Source: a bacterium
GTDB taxonomy: Bacteria > Zhuqueibacterota > Zhuqueibacteria > Residuimicrobiales > Krinioviventaceae
Reading direction: 5' to 3'
NCBI GenBank assembly: GCA_029561455.1
Contig: JAKQIY010000008.1
Coordinates: 1-61,078, forward strand
DNA length: 61,078 bases
The notes beneath the pieces are model-generated. The model had not been told where the DNA came from, did not search any database, and was given only the letters and a program-made list of their open reading frames with translations. Shown here one piece after another: positions 1 to 9,147 of this stretch (positions within the stretch are counted from its first letter, which is position 1; each line of letters starts with the position of its first letter). The position numbers and the translations under genes are program-made.

Positions 1-120
1 CGCAGGCGGCCTCGAAACGATTATTGTTTGAATAAAAATATATAGTTACCTAACATTAATTATATCTGTAATAATCAGTAAGGTTTTCAAAATTCAGATA
101 ATATTTGGACCTTCGGCCCA

Positions 121-149
121 ACGCATCGCATAAAGGCGATGTACCCCAC
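121..149. repeat. Solitary REP-like hairpin of the 8.3-9.3 kb family
   Basis: The stem CATCGC/GCGATG (124-129 and 136-141) encloses the loop ATAAAG (130-135), the same loop found in the reverse-oriented units flanking the RAYT gene at 8550-9071. Stem bases differ but pair perfectly. The adjacent ACCCC only loosely resembles the ACTCC head of the family, so membership is probable, not certain. Confidence 0.4.
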
Positions 150-287
150 TTTTATAGTAATTTTTTTTGTTTTCACACAGTCTCGCAACCCCGGCGTGGT
201 CATCACGGTGGGATCAAGACCCTAACGAGTTACTATTTTAGATTGGCTACTTTAAAGATGGTATAAAGAGTTATTTCCCGGCTATCA

Positions 288-321
288 ATAAAAAAGGCTC
301 CGCGAACTGGTCGCGGAGCCT
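288..321 (-). terminator. Rho-independent terminator of the large surface-protein gene
   Basis: A perfect 9-bp stem GGCTCCGCG (296-304) and CGCGGAGCC (312-320) encloses a 7-nt loop. It is followed on the minus strand by a run of T residues (A-tract at 291-295 on the plus strand). It lies 25 bases past the stop codon of the gene ending at 346. Confidence 0.85.
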
Positions 322-345
322 TGAGGAATCTTGTGAACAGGGTAA

Positions 346-3300
346 TTACTTGAGCAACAACATTTTTTGAGTGCTTATCTGTTTGTTGTCTACTTCCAGT
401 CTGTAGAAATACATACCGGAACTGACGCGTTTACCTAATTCGTCGCAGCTATCCCAAACCGATTTGTAATAACCGGCATTCATCTTGGTGGAAACCAGGG
501 TGCGTACCTGCTGACCCAGGGTGTTAAAGATGACCAGTTTTACATCGCCATTGTGAGGCAGAGCAAATTCTATAGTCGTAGTCGGGTTGAAGGGGTTCGG
601 ATAGTTTTTGCTCAGGTTGAATTCCGTCGGCAGTACATTTTCATCAGCAACAGCGCTGGAGACAACCGGGGTATTCACTCTATGGAAGGTATCAACCAAC
701 ATAGCTTCACGCAAGGTCGGTTCTTCCGCATTCTTGGCAATCGCCCGCAGGGTAAAGGTTACCAGCATCGGGTTCATGTCTTTGGAACCGGCATTACCGA
801 TAGCAGCGCACACAAAGCTGTGGAAATAACCGGATTGTTTTTCAAATTCAACTTTTCTGCCTTTGTGCAGCTGATCTTCATAGGAAACCAGTTCCCACTG
901 TTTATCGCTAAAGAACACTTTGGCGGAATAAGCCATCATCAACGGGAAGTTTTCCGCAACGATGCCATAGGTTTTGTATTTGTCGTCTTGTTTCAGAACT
1001 ACCAATTTGGCTAAGGTTTTGGCGGATACGGCAGGTGCCGCGCCTTTGTACAGCAGGCCTTCGCCATTTTCACCGGCATTTTCAGCCGAGTAAGCTATAT
1101 CGCTGACGGTAACAGCATTGTCGCCGTCGACATCACAATAGGCATTCCAGTTAGTATCGGCCGAAGTGGCTTCAAACGCAGCTTCAAATACCTGGTGGTC
1201 GGTAGCGTTGATCTGGTTATCCGGCAAGGATACGGTGGCGGTGTTGCCATCGTGATCGTAACCGGCGGCATCGCCGGCCAGCAGTTTGTCGGCATTGTAG
1301 AAATTTACAGCAGTAGTCGAATAAGCCTGAACGATTTGGTTTGTAGCACGTTCGGTGGCCCAGCCGGCTTTTTCACAAATAACATCATATTTACCAACCG
1401 GTACTGCATCCAGAGTATACTGACCGTTGGGGCCCAGTGTAACCTGAATACCGTTGGTAACATTCGCATCGCCATTAGCGGCTATAAATGTTGCATCGGT
1501 GATGTTTTCATAAGAACCGGTCGGGCAAACCCAGATAGTTACAACCTGGCTGGAATCGGTTCTGCCTTGTACGTCAACCATACCGGCAATCTTGCCGCGC
1601 GGGGCTACGCTGATAACTGCAGCCGTCGGTGGTACAGTGCTGCCGAATTGAACAAAGTTTACATCCAGCATGTGCGATACTCTGCTGCCGGTATTGCTGA
1701 TAGAGAGATTGGAATTTTCAATTACTTCACCGGAAGCATCAGTTTTAGCAATGATCTGGAAAGTTAACACAGCCGTATTTGCCAGATTCTTGGTGGTGGT
1801 AAAGTCTGTATAGTGGCTGGCAAAATCCAGTTGATATTCATTACCAACCAGTGTGGCAACGTTTTTCGTTGCGGCGCCGTCAAAAGTAGTGGTTACTTCG
1901 GTAAACGCCTGCACGCCGGCAGTATTTGCATCCTGGTCAATGATATTAAAGAATTCGGATGGTACGTTAATATAGGCTTCAATCCACATCGGGTTCGTGG
2001 CTGAATTGTCGGTTGCGTAAACAGTAACCGTCAGGGTGTCGCCCTTTTCCATCAAAGCACGGGTCGGTTCCAGACGGAAGTTATACTGAGCCGTATTGTT
2101 AGCCGCACCGGAGAAGAACAACTGGCCGTCGGCTTTGACTATCAATTGGTTAGCCATATCGGTCCAGTCATTATCGCTATCATAATCGCTGATAAAGTAT
2201 ACATCATATGTTCCACTGGGAACCGGACCGCCGCCGCCAATATCATCGGTAATTGCGCTGGCAGTTACTTTATATTTGCCGTCGCCATAAAGCGGAGCGC
2301 TTGCGTAAGCAATCGGGTTGGAGCCATCATCGGAGGTGGTCAGCCAGTAGCAGGCAGCGCTGATTTCGTCATATTCTACCACACCGGACTCATCTGTATC
2401 GATATCCGTACCGGCGGCTACCATAAAGGCGCCTACGGTTAAACTGGCAGCAGTGCCGTTAATCGCAAATGCATCCCAGGTCAGTAAATAGGTGTCGCCT
2501 AAACCAACACTGGCGACTTCGCCTTCAACCGGGCTTGTCGGCAGGAAATAGGAGCCATGTGTAAGAATAACATCCCGTTGTGTGCCCTGAACCATTGTTT
2601 CTTCATCGTTCAGGTTAACAACCGCGGCATCACCGTCGCTGGTGATGATGGCATAGATATGATAGGTGCCGGCAGCCAAACCGGAATTGCGGATATCCCA
2701 CATATAACGGTTATCTTCCTTGGCGTCCGAGTCATCTACGATGGTAGCAATATGTACGGTATGGGTCGGGTCGGCAATTGCATCGGCCGGTAACAAGGTT
2801 GTGTCAACAGAGGCAGGAGTTGTGCTGCCGCCTGCTGCTGCATATCCCAAATCACTGGCATACAATTTAATGATCATGTTGCCGTCCAGGTCTTTATCCA
2901 TGCCAACTGTTCTACCCCAGTTAATAACTACATACTGGGTAGCGGCGGAATTAATGGTTATGTTGCCATTATAATACTCATCATCGAAAACAAAGTAGGG
3001 GAATGTTTTAATATCAAGCTGCAGGTTAGCGGCGCCAGCCTGATTCTTGACACGTTGAATGGACTGATGTTTACCGTCATTGGCAACAACCCAAAGCTGG
3101 TAAGAGCCAACCGCATCATAATCCGATTCGCTTCTGGCCGCCAGGTAATTGACGATTGAATATGGTAATTCAGCATCGACCGGGCCGGTAGTGATCGCTG
3201 TTGCGCCGCCAAGACCGGTAACAAGCATGTTTGGCGCTGAGCCGCTGGTTTTAATACTATCGGCATTAATTGTAACTGTTGACGGAGCGCGGAAAATCTT

Positions 3301-4518
3301 GAAAGTGGCTTCATCATCATAATCGCGTACGGAAACATAAAAATCTATATCATCGGCGCTGGTTCCACCGATTGAACCATCAGTTCCCAAGCCACCGCTG
3401 ACATCCAGGGTTAATGAGGATACGTTGTCATTTCCGGCAGGTTCAAAAAGACCATCGGCATCGAAATCAATACCAATAGCGTCATTGTCCGTATCGGTAA
3501 AATGCGGGTAATGATAAACATGAACCATGCCGCTCATACCAAGTACCCAGTCGGCAGTCAGGGATGAAGTAACATAGAAATACCAGTCGCCTTCTTCAAG
3601 CAAACTGGTGTTTACCGCTATGTTCATTGTTCCATCTTCATTGTCAGTAACTTGCAGATCGGTAGCAACATTGATGGCCAGTTGCACATCGGCAGTCGCT
3701 ACATTGATCTTTTTAATTGTATCGAGTTTAGACGCCCAAAGAGAAAAAGTGATTTCATCAGAGGTGTCATCGCTATCTAAAGAAATGCCATCCCAGTTAT
3801 CAGTACCGTTGATAACGGCATCGGTGGCATTAGCACTTTGATCTGTCACCCAATCCGGTAATGCTGCTGTAACAGCGGCTGTACCGGCATCCGGCCATTG
3901 TGAACCATCGGTGTCGGTGGTGTCGTTGCTGCCGAGATAGTTAGCGGCAAATGTGACCAGGTTAATATCTGATTTAAAAGTAACCTGGGAATAGACTGTG
4001 TTGGTTGTTTCATGGCTCTGGGCCTGGGTTACTACAAATGAAGTAGTATCGCCATCGGCCAGAGACGGAGAAGTAATAATTGGGAAGAAAACTGTAAGAA
4101 CATCACCGGCAACAACAGCGTCGCCATTTGAAAAATCTAAAGTAATTACTGACGCAGTAGCAGAAGCGACAGAAACGCCGATTGCTGCTGTTGCACTAAC
4201 TGATACTGATACACCATCATCATAAGAGCCATCGCCATCAGTACTGGCAATGGTCACTCCGGTCGGCATGGTAATGGTAATGTCATCACCATCAGCCCAT
4301 GCGCCGCCGGCATCCAGAGTAATGGAAAGGGCTTGAACAAAGTTATGATCGCCGTCGAAATCATTTACTGACGCGCCAATCGGCAGTTGGTTGACGTTAG
4401 AGTTTACTGCAACACCGAAACCGGTATTCGTAAACGCAAACACAAGCGCCAGAGCAAGAAACAAAGTACCAAAGTATTTTGATACCCGTTTCGGTTGATT
4501 AATAGATAAACATTTCAT
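346..4518 (-). CDS. Very large secreted surface protein with dockerin-like and T9SS sorting domains
   Basis: The product is about 1390 aa. The start at 4518 is preferred over an in-frame start 28 codons upstream because an ideal GGAGG ribosome site lies at 4526-4530 and the protein then opens with a signal peptide (basic residues, then a LALALVFAF core). The body is acidic, Asp/Gly/Thr-rich and beta-sandwich-like. Approximate segments are a cohesin-like region at 820-960, a carboxypeptidase-regulatory-like beta domain at 965-1070, a dockerin-like calcium segment near 1075-1142 (motif DVDGDNAVTVSD), and a C-terminal FlgD-like/T9SS sorting domain over the last ~88 residues (NYPNPFNPTT start, GMYFYRLE near the end, basic tail). 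Known family behaviour predicts export by T9SS and surface attachment. A role as S-layer or adhesion/scaffold protein is inference. It is monocistronic, with its own terminator. Confidence 0.8.
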   Translation of the reverse strand: MKCLSINQPKRVSKYFGTLFLALALVFAFTNTGFGVAVNSNVNQLPIGASVNDFDGDHNFVQALSITLDAGGAWADGDDITITMPTGVTIASTDGDGSYDDGVSVSVSATAAIGVSVASATASVITLDFSNGDAVVAGDVLTVFFPIITSPSLADGDTTSFVVTQAQSHETTNTVYSQVTFKSDINLVTFAANYLGSNDTTDTDGSQWPDAGTAAVTAALPDWVTDQSANATDAVINGTDNWDGISLDSDDTSDEITFSLWASKLDTIKKINVATADVQLAINVATDLQVTDNEDGTMNIAVNTSLLEEGDWYFYVTSSLTADWVLGMSGMVHVYHYPHFTDTDNDAIGIDFDADGLFEPAGNDNVSSLTLDVSGGLGTDGSIGGTSADDIDFYVSVRDYDDEATFKIFRAPSTVTINADSIKTSGSAPNMLVTGLGGATAITTGPVDAELPYSIVNYLAARSESDYDAVGSYQLWVVANDGKHQSIQRVKNQAGAANLQLDIKTFPYFVFDDEYYNGNITINSAATQYVVINWGRTVGMDKDLDGNMIIKLYASDLGYAAAGGSTTPASVDTTLLPADAIADPTHTVHIATIVDDSDAKEDNRYMWDIRNSGLAAGTYHIYAIITSDGDAAVVNLNDEETMVQGTQRDVILTHGSYFLPTSPVEGEVASVGLGDTYLLTWDAFAINGTAASLTVGAFMVAAGTDIDTDESGVVEYDEISAACYWLTTSDDGSNPIAYASAPLYGDGKYKVTASAITDDIGGGGPVPSGTYDVYFISDYDSDNDWTDMANQLIVKADGQLFFSGAANNTAQYNFRLEPTRALMEKGDTLTVTVYATDNSATNPMWIEAYINVPSEFFNIIDQDANTAGVQAFTEVTTTFDGAATKNVATLVGNEYQLDFASHYTDFTTTKNLANTAVLTFQIIAKTDASGEVIENSNLSISNTGSRVSHMLDVNFVQFGSTVPPTAAVISVAPRGKIAGMVDVQGRTDSSQVVTIWVCPTGSYENITDATFIAANGDANVTNGIQVTLGPNGQYTLDAVPVGKYDVICEKAGWATERATNQIVQAYSTTAVNFYNADKLLAGDAAGYDHDGNTATVSLPDNQINATDHQVFEAAFEATSADTNWNAYCDVDGDNAVTVSDIAYSAENAGENGEGLLYKGAAPAVSAKTLAKLVVLKQDDKYKTYGIVAENFPLMMAYSAKVFFSDKQWELVSYEDQLHKGRKVEFEKQSGYFHSFVCAAIGNAGSKDMNPMLVTFTLRAIAKNAEEPTLREAMLVDTFHRVNTPVVSSAVADENVLPTEFNLSKNYPNPFNPTTTIEFALPHNGDVKLVIFNTLGQQVRTLVSTKMNAGYYKSVWDSCDELGKRVSSGMYFYRLEVDNKQISTQKMLLLK

Positions 4519-5072
4519 GCTAACACCTCCATGTGCAATAATTTGATAATTGTTGATAAATATCTTTGCGGCAATTCCGTTTGACGCAATTCTTTTACTC
4601 ACAATTCAGTTAATTATAAAGACACCCCTATAAAACATTAATAAGGATATTTTAGATTTTTACTCATAGGCATCCTCTCCTCTTCCAAATTTTATTTTGT
4701 TCTTTCTATTACTTTTATCATTATCGACATTTTCAAATAAAACTTGAATTTTATTTACCATCTGCTCACCGGTATACAAACAGGTATACCACTGATTAAC
4801 AGCCGCAAACAGGCAAAGTCTATGCCAATTGCAACCTGTGAATTTTCACCTGGTTAACGAAGAGTAATAGGATTCCCCGTGCAAAACCTACAAAATGATG
4901 ACGTGTCTTTAATATAATGTTCTATATATAGATAGAATAAAAAATATTAATTTTTCTGTTAAAGAAATTTATTGTTATGCCGATATTAAATAATTTTGGC
5001 AGGTGGTAATTTTGTCGGTAGCAGGTATATTTTTCCCCCGGTCAATGAATTTTCACGATTCTTTAATTTAAA
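4519..5072. other. Long 5' region of the surface-protein gene with a 20-bp palindrome
   Basis: These 554 bases contain no convincing gene. The only ordered element seen is a perfect inverted repeat at 4771-4790. The rest is AT-rich and probably carries the promoter and leader of the minus-strand surface-protein gene. No clean -35/-10 pair could be chosen. Confidence 0.4.
4771..4790. promoter_or_regulatory. Operator-like palindrome upstream of the surface-protein gene
   Basis: GGTATAC and GTATACC form a perfect 7-bp inverted repeat separated by 6 nt, about 250 bases upstream of the surface-protein start codon. Dyads of this size are typical of dimeric regulator sites. No regulator is encoded nearby, so function is a guess. 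Confidence 0.3.
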
Positions 5073-6065
5073 TTAAAAATGCGCGCTGCTAAAAAATTTT
5101 TTAATACTGTTATAATCCTGCAGCAAGTTTTGTATAGGAACAGCCGAGGCATCACCGCGGTGAACGACCAGTCTGTAACGTAGCGCCAGGGGCTTTCCCA
5201 TTTGCAGGGGGACAGGTTCTCGACCGGGGTAAACCGCGTTCTGCATACTTTTTGTCTGTCGTAATATCCACGGCTGTGGATAGCCGGGATTGGACGCATG
5301 GCATAGCATCGTGATCCCGGACATCCGGTCATTGCCATACGAGCCGGAGACATCCACCCAGGGCCCTGCATGCATCGCAGTATTCTGCGGCACGAGGGCG
5401 CCGTTCTCGCTCCAAAACCGGGCATCTGCCGGCAATATAAAACGCGGGGAAAAACCGCCATAACCCTTTTCATCATTCGACCCGCCAATGCGCATGTCCG
5501 GCACCAATGCATACAAGTTGATTTCGAAATCGATCATCCGGTAATTTTCGCGGGCGGAATGTACGGTAATAAAAGTTACTTCTTTTGCAAAAGGTTTTTC
5601 TTTACCCAGGGAATCCGTCCACAAGGGGGAAAACCACAACGTTTCTGTTTTCAGGGTACGCGAATTTTTACCGGATTTTAATAATTCGCTGTTGTGCATT
5701 TCCCAGCGAAAATCCTTAATCAGCCAGGCATCACCGATTGCCTTGTCGCCGATCCATACCTGGTGCCAGGCCCAGAAAATACCATGATGATGCAAGTGGT
5801 CCGATGGGAAATCTTCCGTCAAAATTTCCCCATCGAGTCCGTATAAAGGATGAACATAATTACAGCGGGCGTAATTGCCGTTCAAAGATTTAACGGCGGT
5901 TTGAAAGAATAAAATACTTGCGCCTTTTTCACTGAACAGATACCCCTGTTCAGTGGCGGTAACCTGCAACCCTGCCGATGCTCCCGGTTGATTGTGACAG
6001 GAACTGCCCGCTAAAAGTAAGCAGCAAAATACTATTGCAATCCGGACGCCGTATTTGTTAATCAT
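5073..6065 (-). CDS. DUF6807/PmoA-like family exported protein
   Basis: The 330-aa protein starts with a signal peptide running into a Cys (LLLAGSSC, residues ~16-23), suggesting a lipoprotein, although the lipobox is imperfect. The mature part carries the family signature with a histidine cluster (SDHLHHHGIFWAW, ~88-100) and a later conserved GGFSPR segment. Proteins of this family were once labelled methane oxygenase PmoA. They are found widely in glycan-degrading FCB and Planctomycetes-type genomes and have no settled activity. The gene lies 12 bp downstream of the lytic transglycosylase gene on the same strand, so the two probably form an operon. A role in carbohydrate turnover at the cell envelope is inference. 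Confidence 0.75.
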   Translation of the reverse strand: MINKYGVRIAIVFCCLLLAGSSCHNQPGASAGLQVTATEQGYLFSEKGASILFFQTAVKSLNGNYARCNYVHPLYGLDGEILTEDFPSDHLHHHGIFWAWHQVWIGDKAIGDAWLIKDFRWEMHNSELLKSGKNSRTLKTETLWFSPLWTDSLGKEKPFAKEVTFITVHSARENYRMIDFEINLYALVPDMRIGGSNDEKGYGGFSPRFILPADARFWSENGALVPQNTAMHAGPWVDVSGSYGNDRMSGITMLCHASNPGYPQPWILRQTKSMQNAVYPGREPVPLQMGKPLALRYRLVVHRGDASAVPIQNLLQDYNSIKKFFSSAHF

Positions 6066-6077
6066 CAGACTTTCCTT

Positions 6078-6779
6078 TTATTGTACTTTTTGCTGGTATT
6101 CTTCATAAAGCTGTTGAATGGCCGGCACGATCTCTCTGGCTTCGTCGGAGAGCACGCCATAAGACCGGCCTTTACCTACCCAAAGCGCCGCCCGCCGCTG
6201 GCCGTCGATAAATGCCGCCAGACCGCCGTCCACATCATATAATTCTATCAATGCCGATAAATACCGGCAGCCAATGCGGATGTTATAGATGGGATTAAAC
6301 AATACCTCTTTAGCGGAACTCCAGTTTATATCTTCATACCCGGCGACAAACATGCCGGTTACCGGCATGATCTGCATCAAACCCAGCGCCCCGGAGGGAG
6401 AGACCGTCTCTGCGTTCCAGGTACCGCCGGTTTCCCAGGTAATAGTGGCGCAGATTAAATCGACATTTAAATTACTGTAGGTATTGGCCATGTTAAATAT
6501 CTCTTCGGCAATTTCATATTTTTGGTACCTGGGCATCTTGATATTGTATTGATCAATTATTGAAATGACCTTTTTAATATTATATTGCCGCACACTATCA
6601 ATATTTAAAGCGGTGCGCAGTTCATTAATTATGCTTTGCATTTCCAGTATTTTCTTTTCATTTTTCCTGTCGAGGGTAATTTTTAATCCCACGGTGCAGA
6701 TCACAATGAGCATAATGACCAACAAGGCTTTTAACGATAGATTTAAGATATAGTTGAATCTTTTGATCTGCTTTTCCAT
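6078..6779 (-). CDS. Membrane-anchored lytic transglycosylase (SLT family)
   Basis: This 233-aa protein has one N-terminal transmembrane segment (~15-33), a short coiled linker, and a soluble lytic transglycosylase domain. The catalytic Glu is E116 in the WETGGTWN stretch, followed by the SPSGALGLMQIMP motif that defines the fold. It should cleave peptidoglycan glycan strands to 1,6-anhydromuramic ends in the periplasm. The usual AYNxG motif after the catalytic core is replaced by AAFIDGQRRA, so the canonical Tyr is missing. The product is the likely upstream gene of an operon with the DUF6807 lipoprotein. Assignment to the fold is firm; activity with the altered motif is less certain. Confidence 0.85.
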   Translation of the reverse strand: MEKQIKRFNYILNLSLKALLVIMLIVICTVGLKITLDRKNEKKILEMQSIINELRTALNIDSVRQYNIKKVISIIDQYNIKMPRYQKYEIAEEIFNMANTYSNLNVDLICATITWETGGTWNAETVSPSGALGLMQIMPVTGMFVAGYEDINWSSAKEVLFNPIYNIRIGCRYLSALIELYDVDGGLAAFIDGQRRAALWVGKGRSYGVLSDEAREIVPAIQQLYEEYQQKVQ

Positions 6780-7565
6780 GCCGGATCGCCTTTATTTTAA
6801 ATTTAACGTGAGATAATGCTAAAACACAATCGGATCAATTTCAATAAAGAATGCTTTATGGCAGTCAATTTTAAAAATGTACAAAAAATATCAGGTTATG
6901 TCAACTTGTTTTAAACCCAGGAGATCGGAATAATGTGAATTATCAGGAAAATTTTGGCTCTATATTGTTTTGTGTGGGTAAATTACAATACTATAAAATG
7001 ATAAATTTCAAATTTATATATGATCTATCAAGTATGAAAATTATATAGCCCTGAAAGTAAATAAAATTGATTCAACTTTTAATATTTAGAATGTAAAAGT
7101 TTTGAATTATTTTTCTCTGCGTCCACAGCGATCTCGGCGGTTTCTATCATTTTAACCGCAGAGGACGCGAAGAACGCAGAGGAAAAACATTAATTAGTTG
7201 ATATTATAGTACTTATTGATCCATCTTCATCCTTGTTATATATGATATATATGTTTGTTTAAATTTTAAATAATCAAAATTTTTATTCGATAGCAAGTCA
7301 TGATGCAATTAACCCGAATCAATGAAAATTTGTATTGAACGTGGTTTTAAAAAAGATTCAAATAATAACCGTACTATAGAATTAAATTTGAGAACTACCC
7401 ACTGCAAACAATATAGAACCAAAATTTTTTTATCAGACGGGTAAATCAATTTATGGAACAAGGGGTTTTGATTCAGGTGCGCAGATAGCAGCAAGAAGCT
7501 GATAACCGTAAACCTGACAAGGGATCGTAATAATATAAAGTATATAGCCAGTCAACCCGAAACCT
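6780..7565. other. 786-bp intergenic stretch with one imperfect inverted repeat
   Basis: This AT-rich stretch has no credible coding region. A 61-codon open frame at 7309-7494 (minus) lacks a ribosome site and any recognisable composition, and was not called. The only structured element is the 7110-7188 inverted repeat. Confidence 0.5.
7110..7188. repeat. Imperfect ~32-bp inverted repeat (CGCAGAGGACGCGAAGAACGC type)
   Basis: The left arm (TTTTCTCTGCGT, ending CGGCGGTT, about 7111-7143) and the right arm (AACCGCAGAGGACGCG, ending GCAGAGGAAAA, about 7154-7186) are imperfect reverse complements around a ~10-nt spacer. The arms resemble a repeat type common between genes in environmental FCB-like genomes (established impression, not searched here). 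Confidence 0.6.
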
Positions 7566-8306
7566 TTAGCCTTTAACAGCCTTGATCACCAGATCGGTGG
7601 AACTCGCTGCTGCAAACGGCTGCATATTCATACCTCCCCACAGTTCTATTGAAGAAAAAGTGTGTTGTTCCAGCAATGGTAAAAAATCAAGCGCCTGCCA
7701 GGGCTTCAGCATAACGCTGTCTAACCGGTGTGCGGTTTTACCCTCTTTGCGGAAAATGTTTAAAATGTTGAATTGCAGGGTTGATTCCAAAAAATCATAA
7801 AAGCGTATGTATTCGTTTTCTCCCTGCTGACTGATATTTACAATCCGGTTCTTGTCCAGCAAAATACGATGATAATTGAGCAGTTGGATAATGAGCAGGC
7901 CGTTTGGATTTAACAGCGCGGAAAAATTGGCAATGGTCTTTTGCAGATCAGTATTGTCCAGAACATGGGGAATAGAGTTGCCCAGGCAAAGGACTGCGTC
8001 AAATGTGCCGATGCCGGGGAGCGGCTCCTGCATAACGCCGGCGAGGTAGGGAATATTATAATTTAATGAGCGCGCATGGTCTGCAGCAAGGCGCAGCATT
8101 TCTGCAGAAGGATCCATGCCGGTAACGCGTGCGCCAAGTTCGTGAAGGATGACGGTGTGCAGGCCGGAGCCGCAGGCCATATCCAGAGCGCTTTTGAACG
8201 GGTACAAGGCAAGGATTTTTTGCCACACTGTTTTTTCCCTGTCGAACCGCTCAGAGTAGCGGGTCATGTCGTCATAAAAACCGGCGATGTTGTCGTAAAA
8301 GTCCAT
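7566..8306 (-). CDS. Class I SAM-dependent methyltransferase
   Basis: The 246-aa protein shows the Rossmann-like methyltransferase core. Motif I is LDMACGSGLH (~41-50), the acidic end of strand 2 is VTGMDPS, motif IV-like is FDAVLCLGNS, and a later LLNPNGLLIIQLLN segment follows. The YDNIAGFYDDM N-terminus is typical of small-molecule/ubiquinone-like methyltransferases. The substrate cannot be read from the sequence. It stands alone between a long AT-rich gap and the REP array, so the neighbours give no pathway clue. Confidence 0.85.
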   Translation of the reverse strand: MDFYDNIAGFYDDMTRYSERFDREKTVWQKILALYPFKSALDMACGSGLHTVILHELGARVTGMDPSAEMLRLAADHARSLNYNIPYLAGVMQEPLPGIGTFDAVLCLGNSIPHVLDNTDLQKTIANFSALLNPNGLLIIQLLNYHRILLDKNRIVNISQQGENEYIRFYDFLESTLQFNILNIFRKEGKTAHRLDSVMLKPWQALDFLPLLEQHTFSSIELWGGMNMQPFAAASSTDLVIKAVKG

Positions 8307-8344
8307 GGGCGGAATTCCCTTGTTACGTACTTTGAATAAAGAAC

Positions 8345-8545
8345 CCGGAGTGCATTCCCTTTATGGAATGCGTTTAAAAAGTTTGTTTGTTTTATGCAGC
8401 GTATAAAGGTGCAGCACTCCTGTAAAACGCACAACCGGTGATTGTTTCTTTTATGGAATGCAGTCAAGACCTGTTTGTTATAGCGCATAATGGCGCGGCG
8501 CTCTGTTAAAGCGCACAATCGGAGTGCATTCCCTTTATGGAATGC
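8345..8545. repeat. REP array, left side of RAYT (five alternating units)
   Basis: Five palindromic units alternate in orientation. Forward units at 8345-8371, ~8433-8461 and 8520-8545 have a CCGGAGT head, a GCATTCC/GGAATGC stem and a CTTTAT loop; the middle one is degenerate. Reverse units at about 8396-8420 and 8480-8503 carry the ATAAAG-type loop. The forward-to-reverse spacer at 8372-8395 is copied exactly on the right side of the transposase gene (about 9299-9322). The array directly abuts the transposase stop codon. Confidence 0.85.
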
Positions 8546-8549
8546 ATTA

Positions 8550-9071
8550 TTAAAAATCATCAATTTCATTGTAGTAATTAATTGTTTGTGGTTTATAAGT
8601 TATAAACGTTTTTCTTAGAGCTTCTTCATCCTCATTTTTATTTGAATGAAAACTTGAAAATTCATAATCATTTAAATTTGTTACATAATTATGTTTTACA
8701 GGATTATACATGATGTAGGTTGCCGTTTCATAATAGTGCTTTTCATCTCTAATACATTTATCCCAATATTGATACCAAAAGGGTTTAATCTCAATATTAA
8801 GTGTTTTTTTAATGTGAAAAGCTGTAGTTTTGTGTAATGTGTTAAAAAAGCGAGATATGTCCTGAGCCTTACTTACTTTGGCTAAAAAGTGATAATGATT
8901 TTCCAATACAACCCATTCACATAATTCCCAATTGAATTTCTTTATAAGAAGCATTAAAGTATCAATAAAAACACTCTTTGTTTTATGATTGGTTAAAAGA
9001 TGTTTTTTTTGGTAAACAGCGCCTGTGAAAAAATAAAAAAGAATCATCAAGAAACCAATGTTCTGGTGCAT
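8550..9071 (-). CDS. REP-associated tyrosine transposase (RAYT, Y1 HUH family)
   Basis: The 173-aa Y1-type transposase has the HUH metal motif H59-Y60-H61 in the stretch ENHYHFL and a candidate catalytic Tyr119 (or Tyr122) just before NPVKHNY, matching the family's YxxxNPVK signature. Such enzymes nick single-stranded REP hairpins through a 5'-phosphotyrosine intermediate. REP arrays border both sides of the gene (8345-8545 and 9148-9348), the hallmark of RAYTs. The gene is markedly AT-richer than its neighbours. It has a complete HUH core and no frameshift, so it is potentially active. The N-terminus is a little short compared with typical RAYTs. Confidence 0.85.
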   Translation of the reverse strand: MHQNIGFLMILFYFFTGAVYQKKHLLTNHKTKSVFIDTLMLLIKKFNWELCEWVVLENHYHFLAKVSKAQDISRFFNTLHKTTAFHIKKTLNIEIKPFWYQYWDKCIRDEKHYYETATYIMYNPVKHNYVTNLNDYEFSSFHSNKNEDEEALRKTFITYKPQTINYYNEIDDF

Positions 9072-9147
9072 GTTTATAATTTTTTATTATTAAAAATGAC
9101 ATTTTTCCCCTCCAAATTTAATAATAATAGAATAATTCAGTACTTAT

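Larger units (their letters stand above)
1..345. other. Intergenic region with one solitary hairpin repeat and a terminator
   Basis: No credible gene is seen. The stretch is AT-rich. It holds one hairpin at 123-142 (stem CATCGC/GCGATG, loop ATAAAG) that resembles the repeat units around the transposase gene at 8550-9071, and the terminator of the downstream minus-strand gene at 288-321. A short GC-rich patch near 181-225 has no assignable function. Confidence 0.5.

Noticed and set aside
5073-6065. Methane monooxygenase subunit (PmoA)
   Set aside because: The name attached to this family is historical; there is no membrane oxygenase subunit structure or pmoB/pmoC partner.
7309-7494. 61-codon minus-strand open frame
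   Set aside because: No ribosome site, no family resemblance, in very AT-rich DNA.
8264-8569. 101-codon minus-strand open frame
   Set aside because: It is the REP array and the start of the methyltransferase gene read in another frame; repeated peptide segments mirror the repeats.
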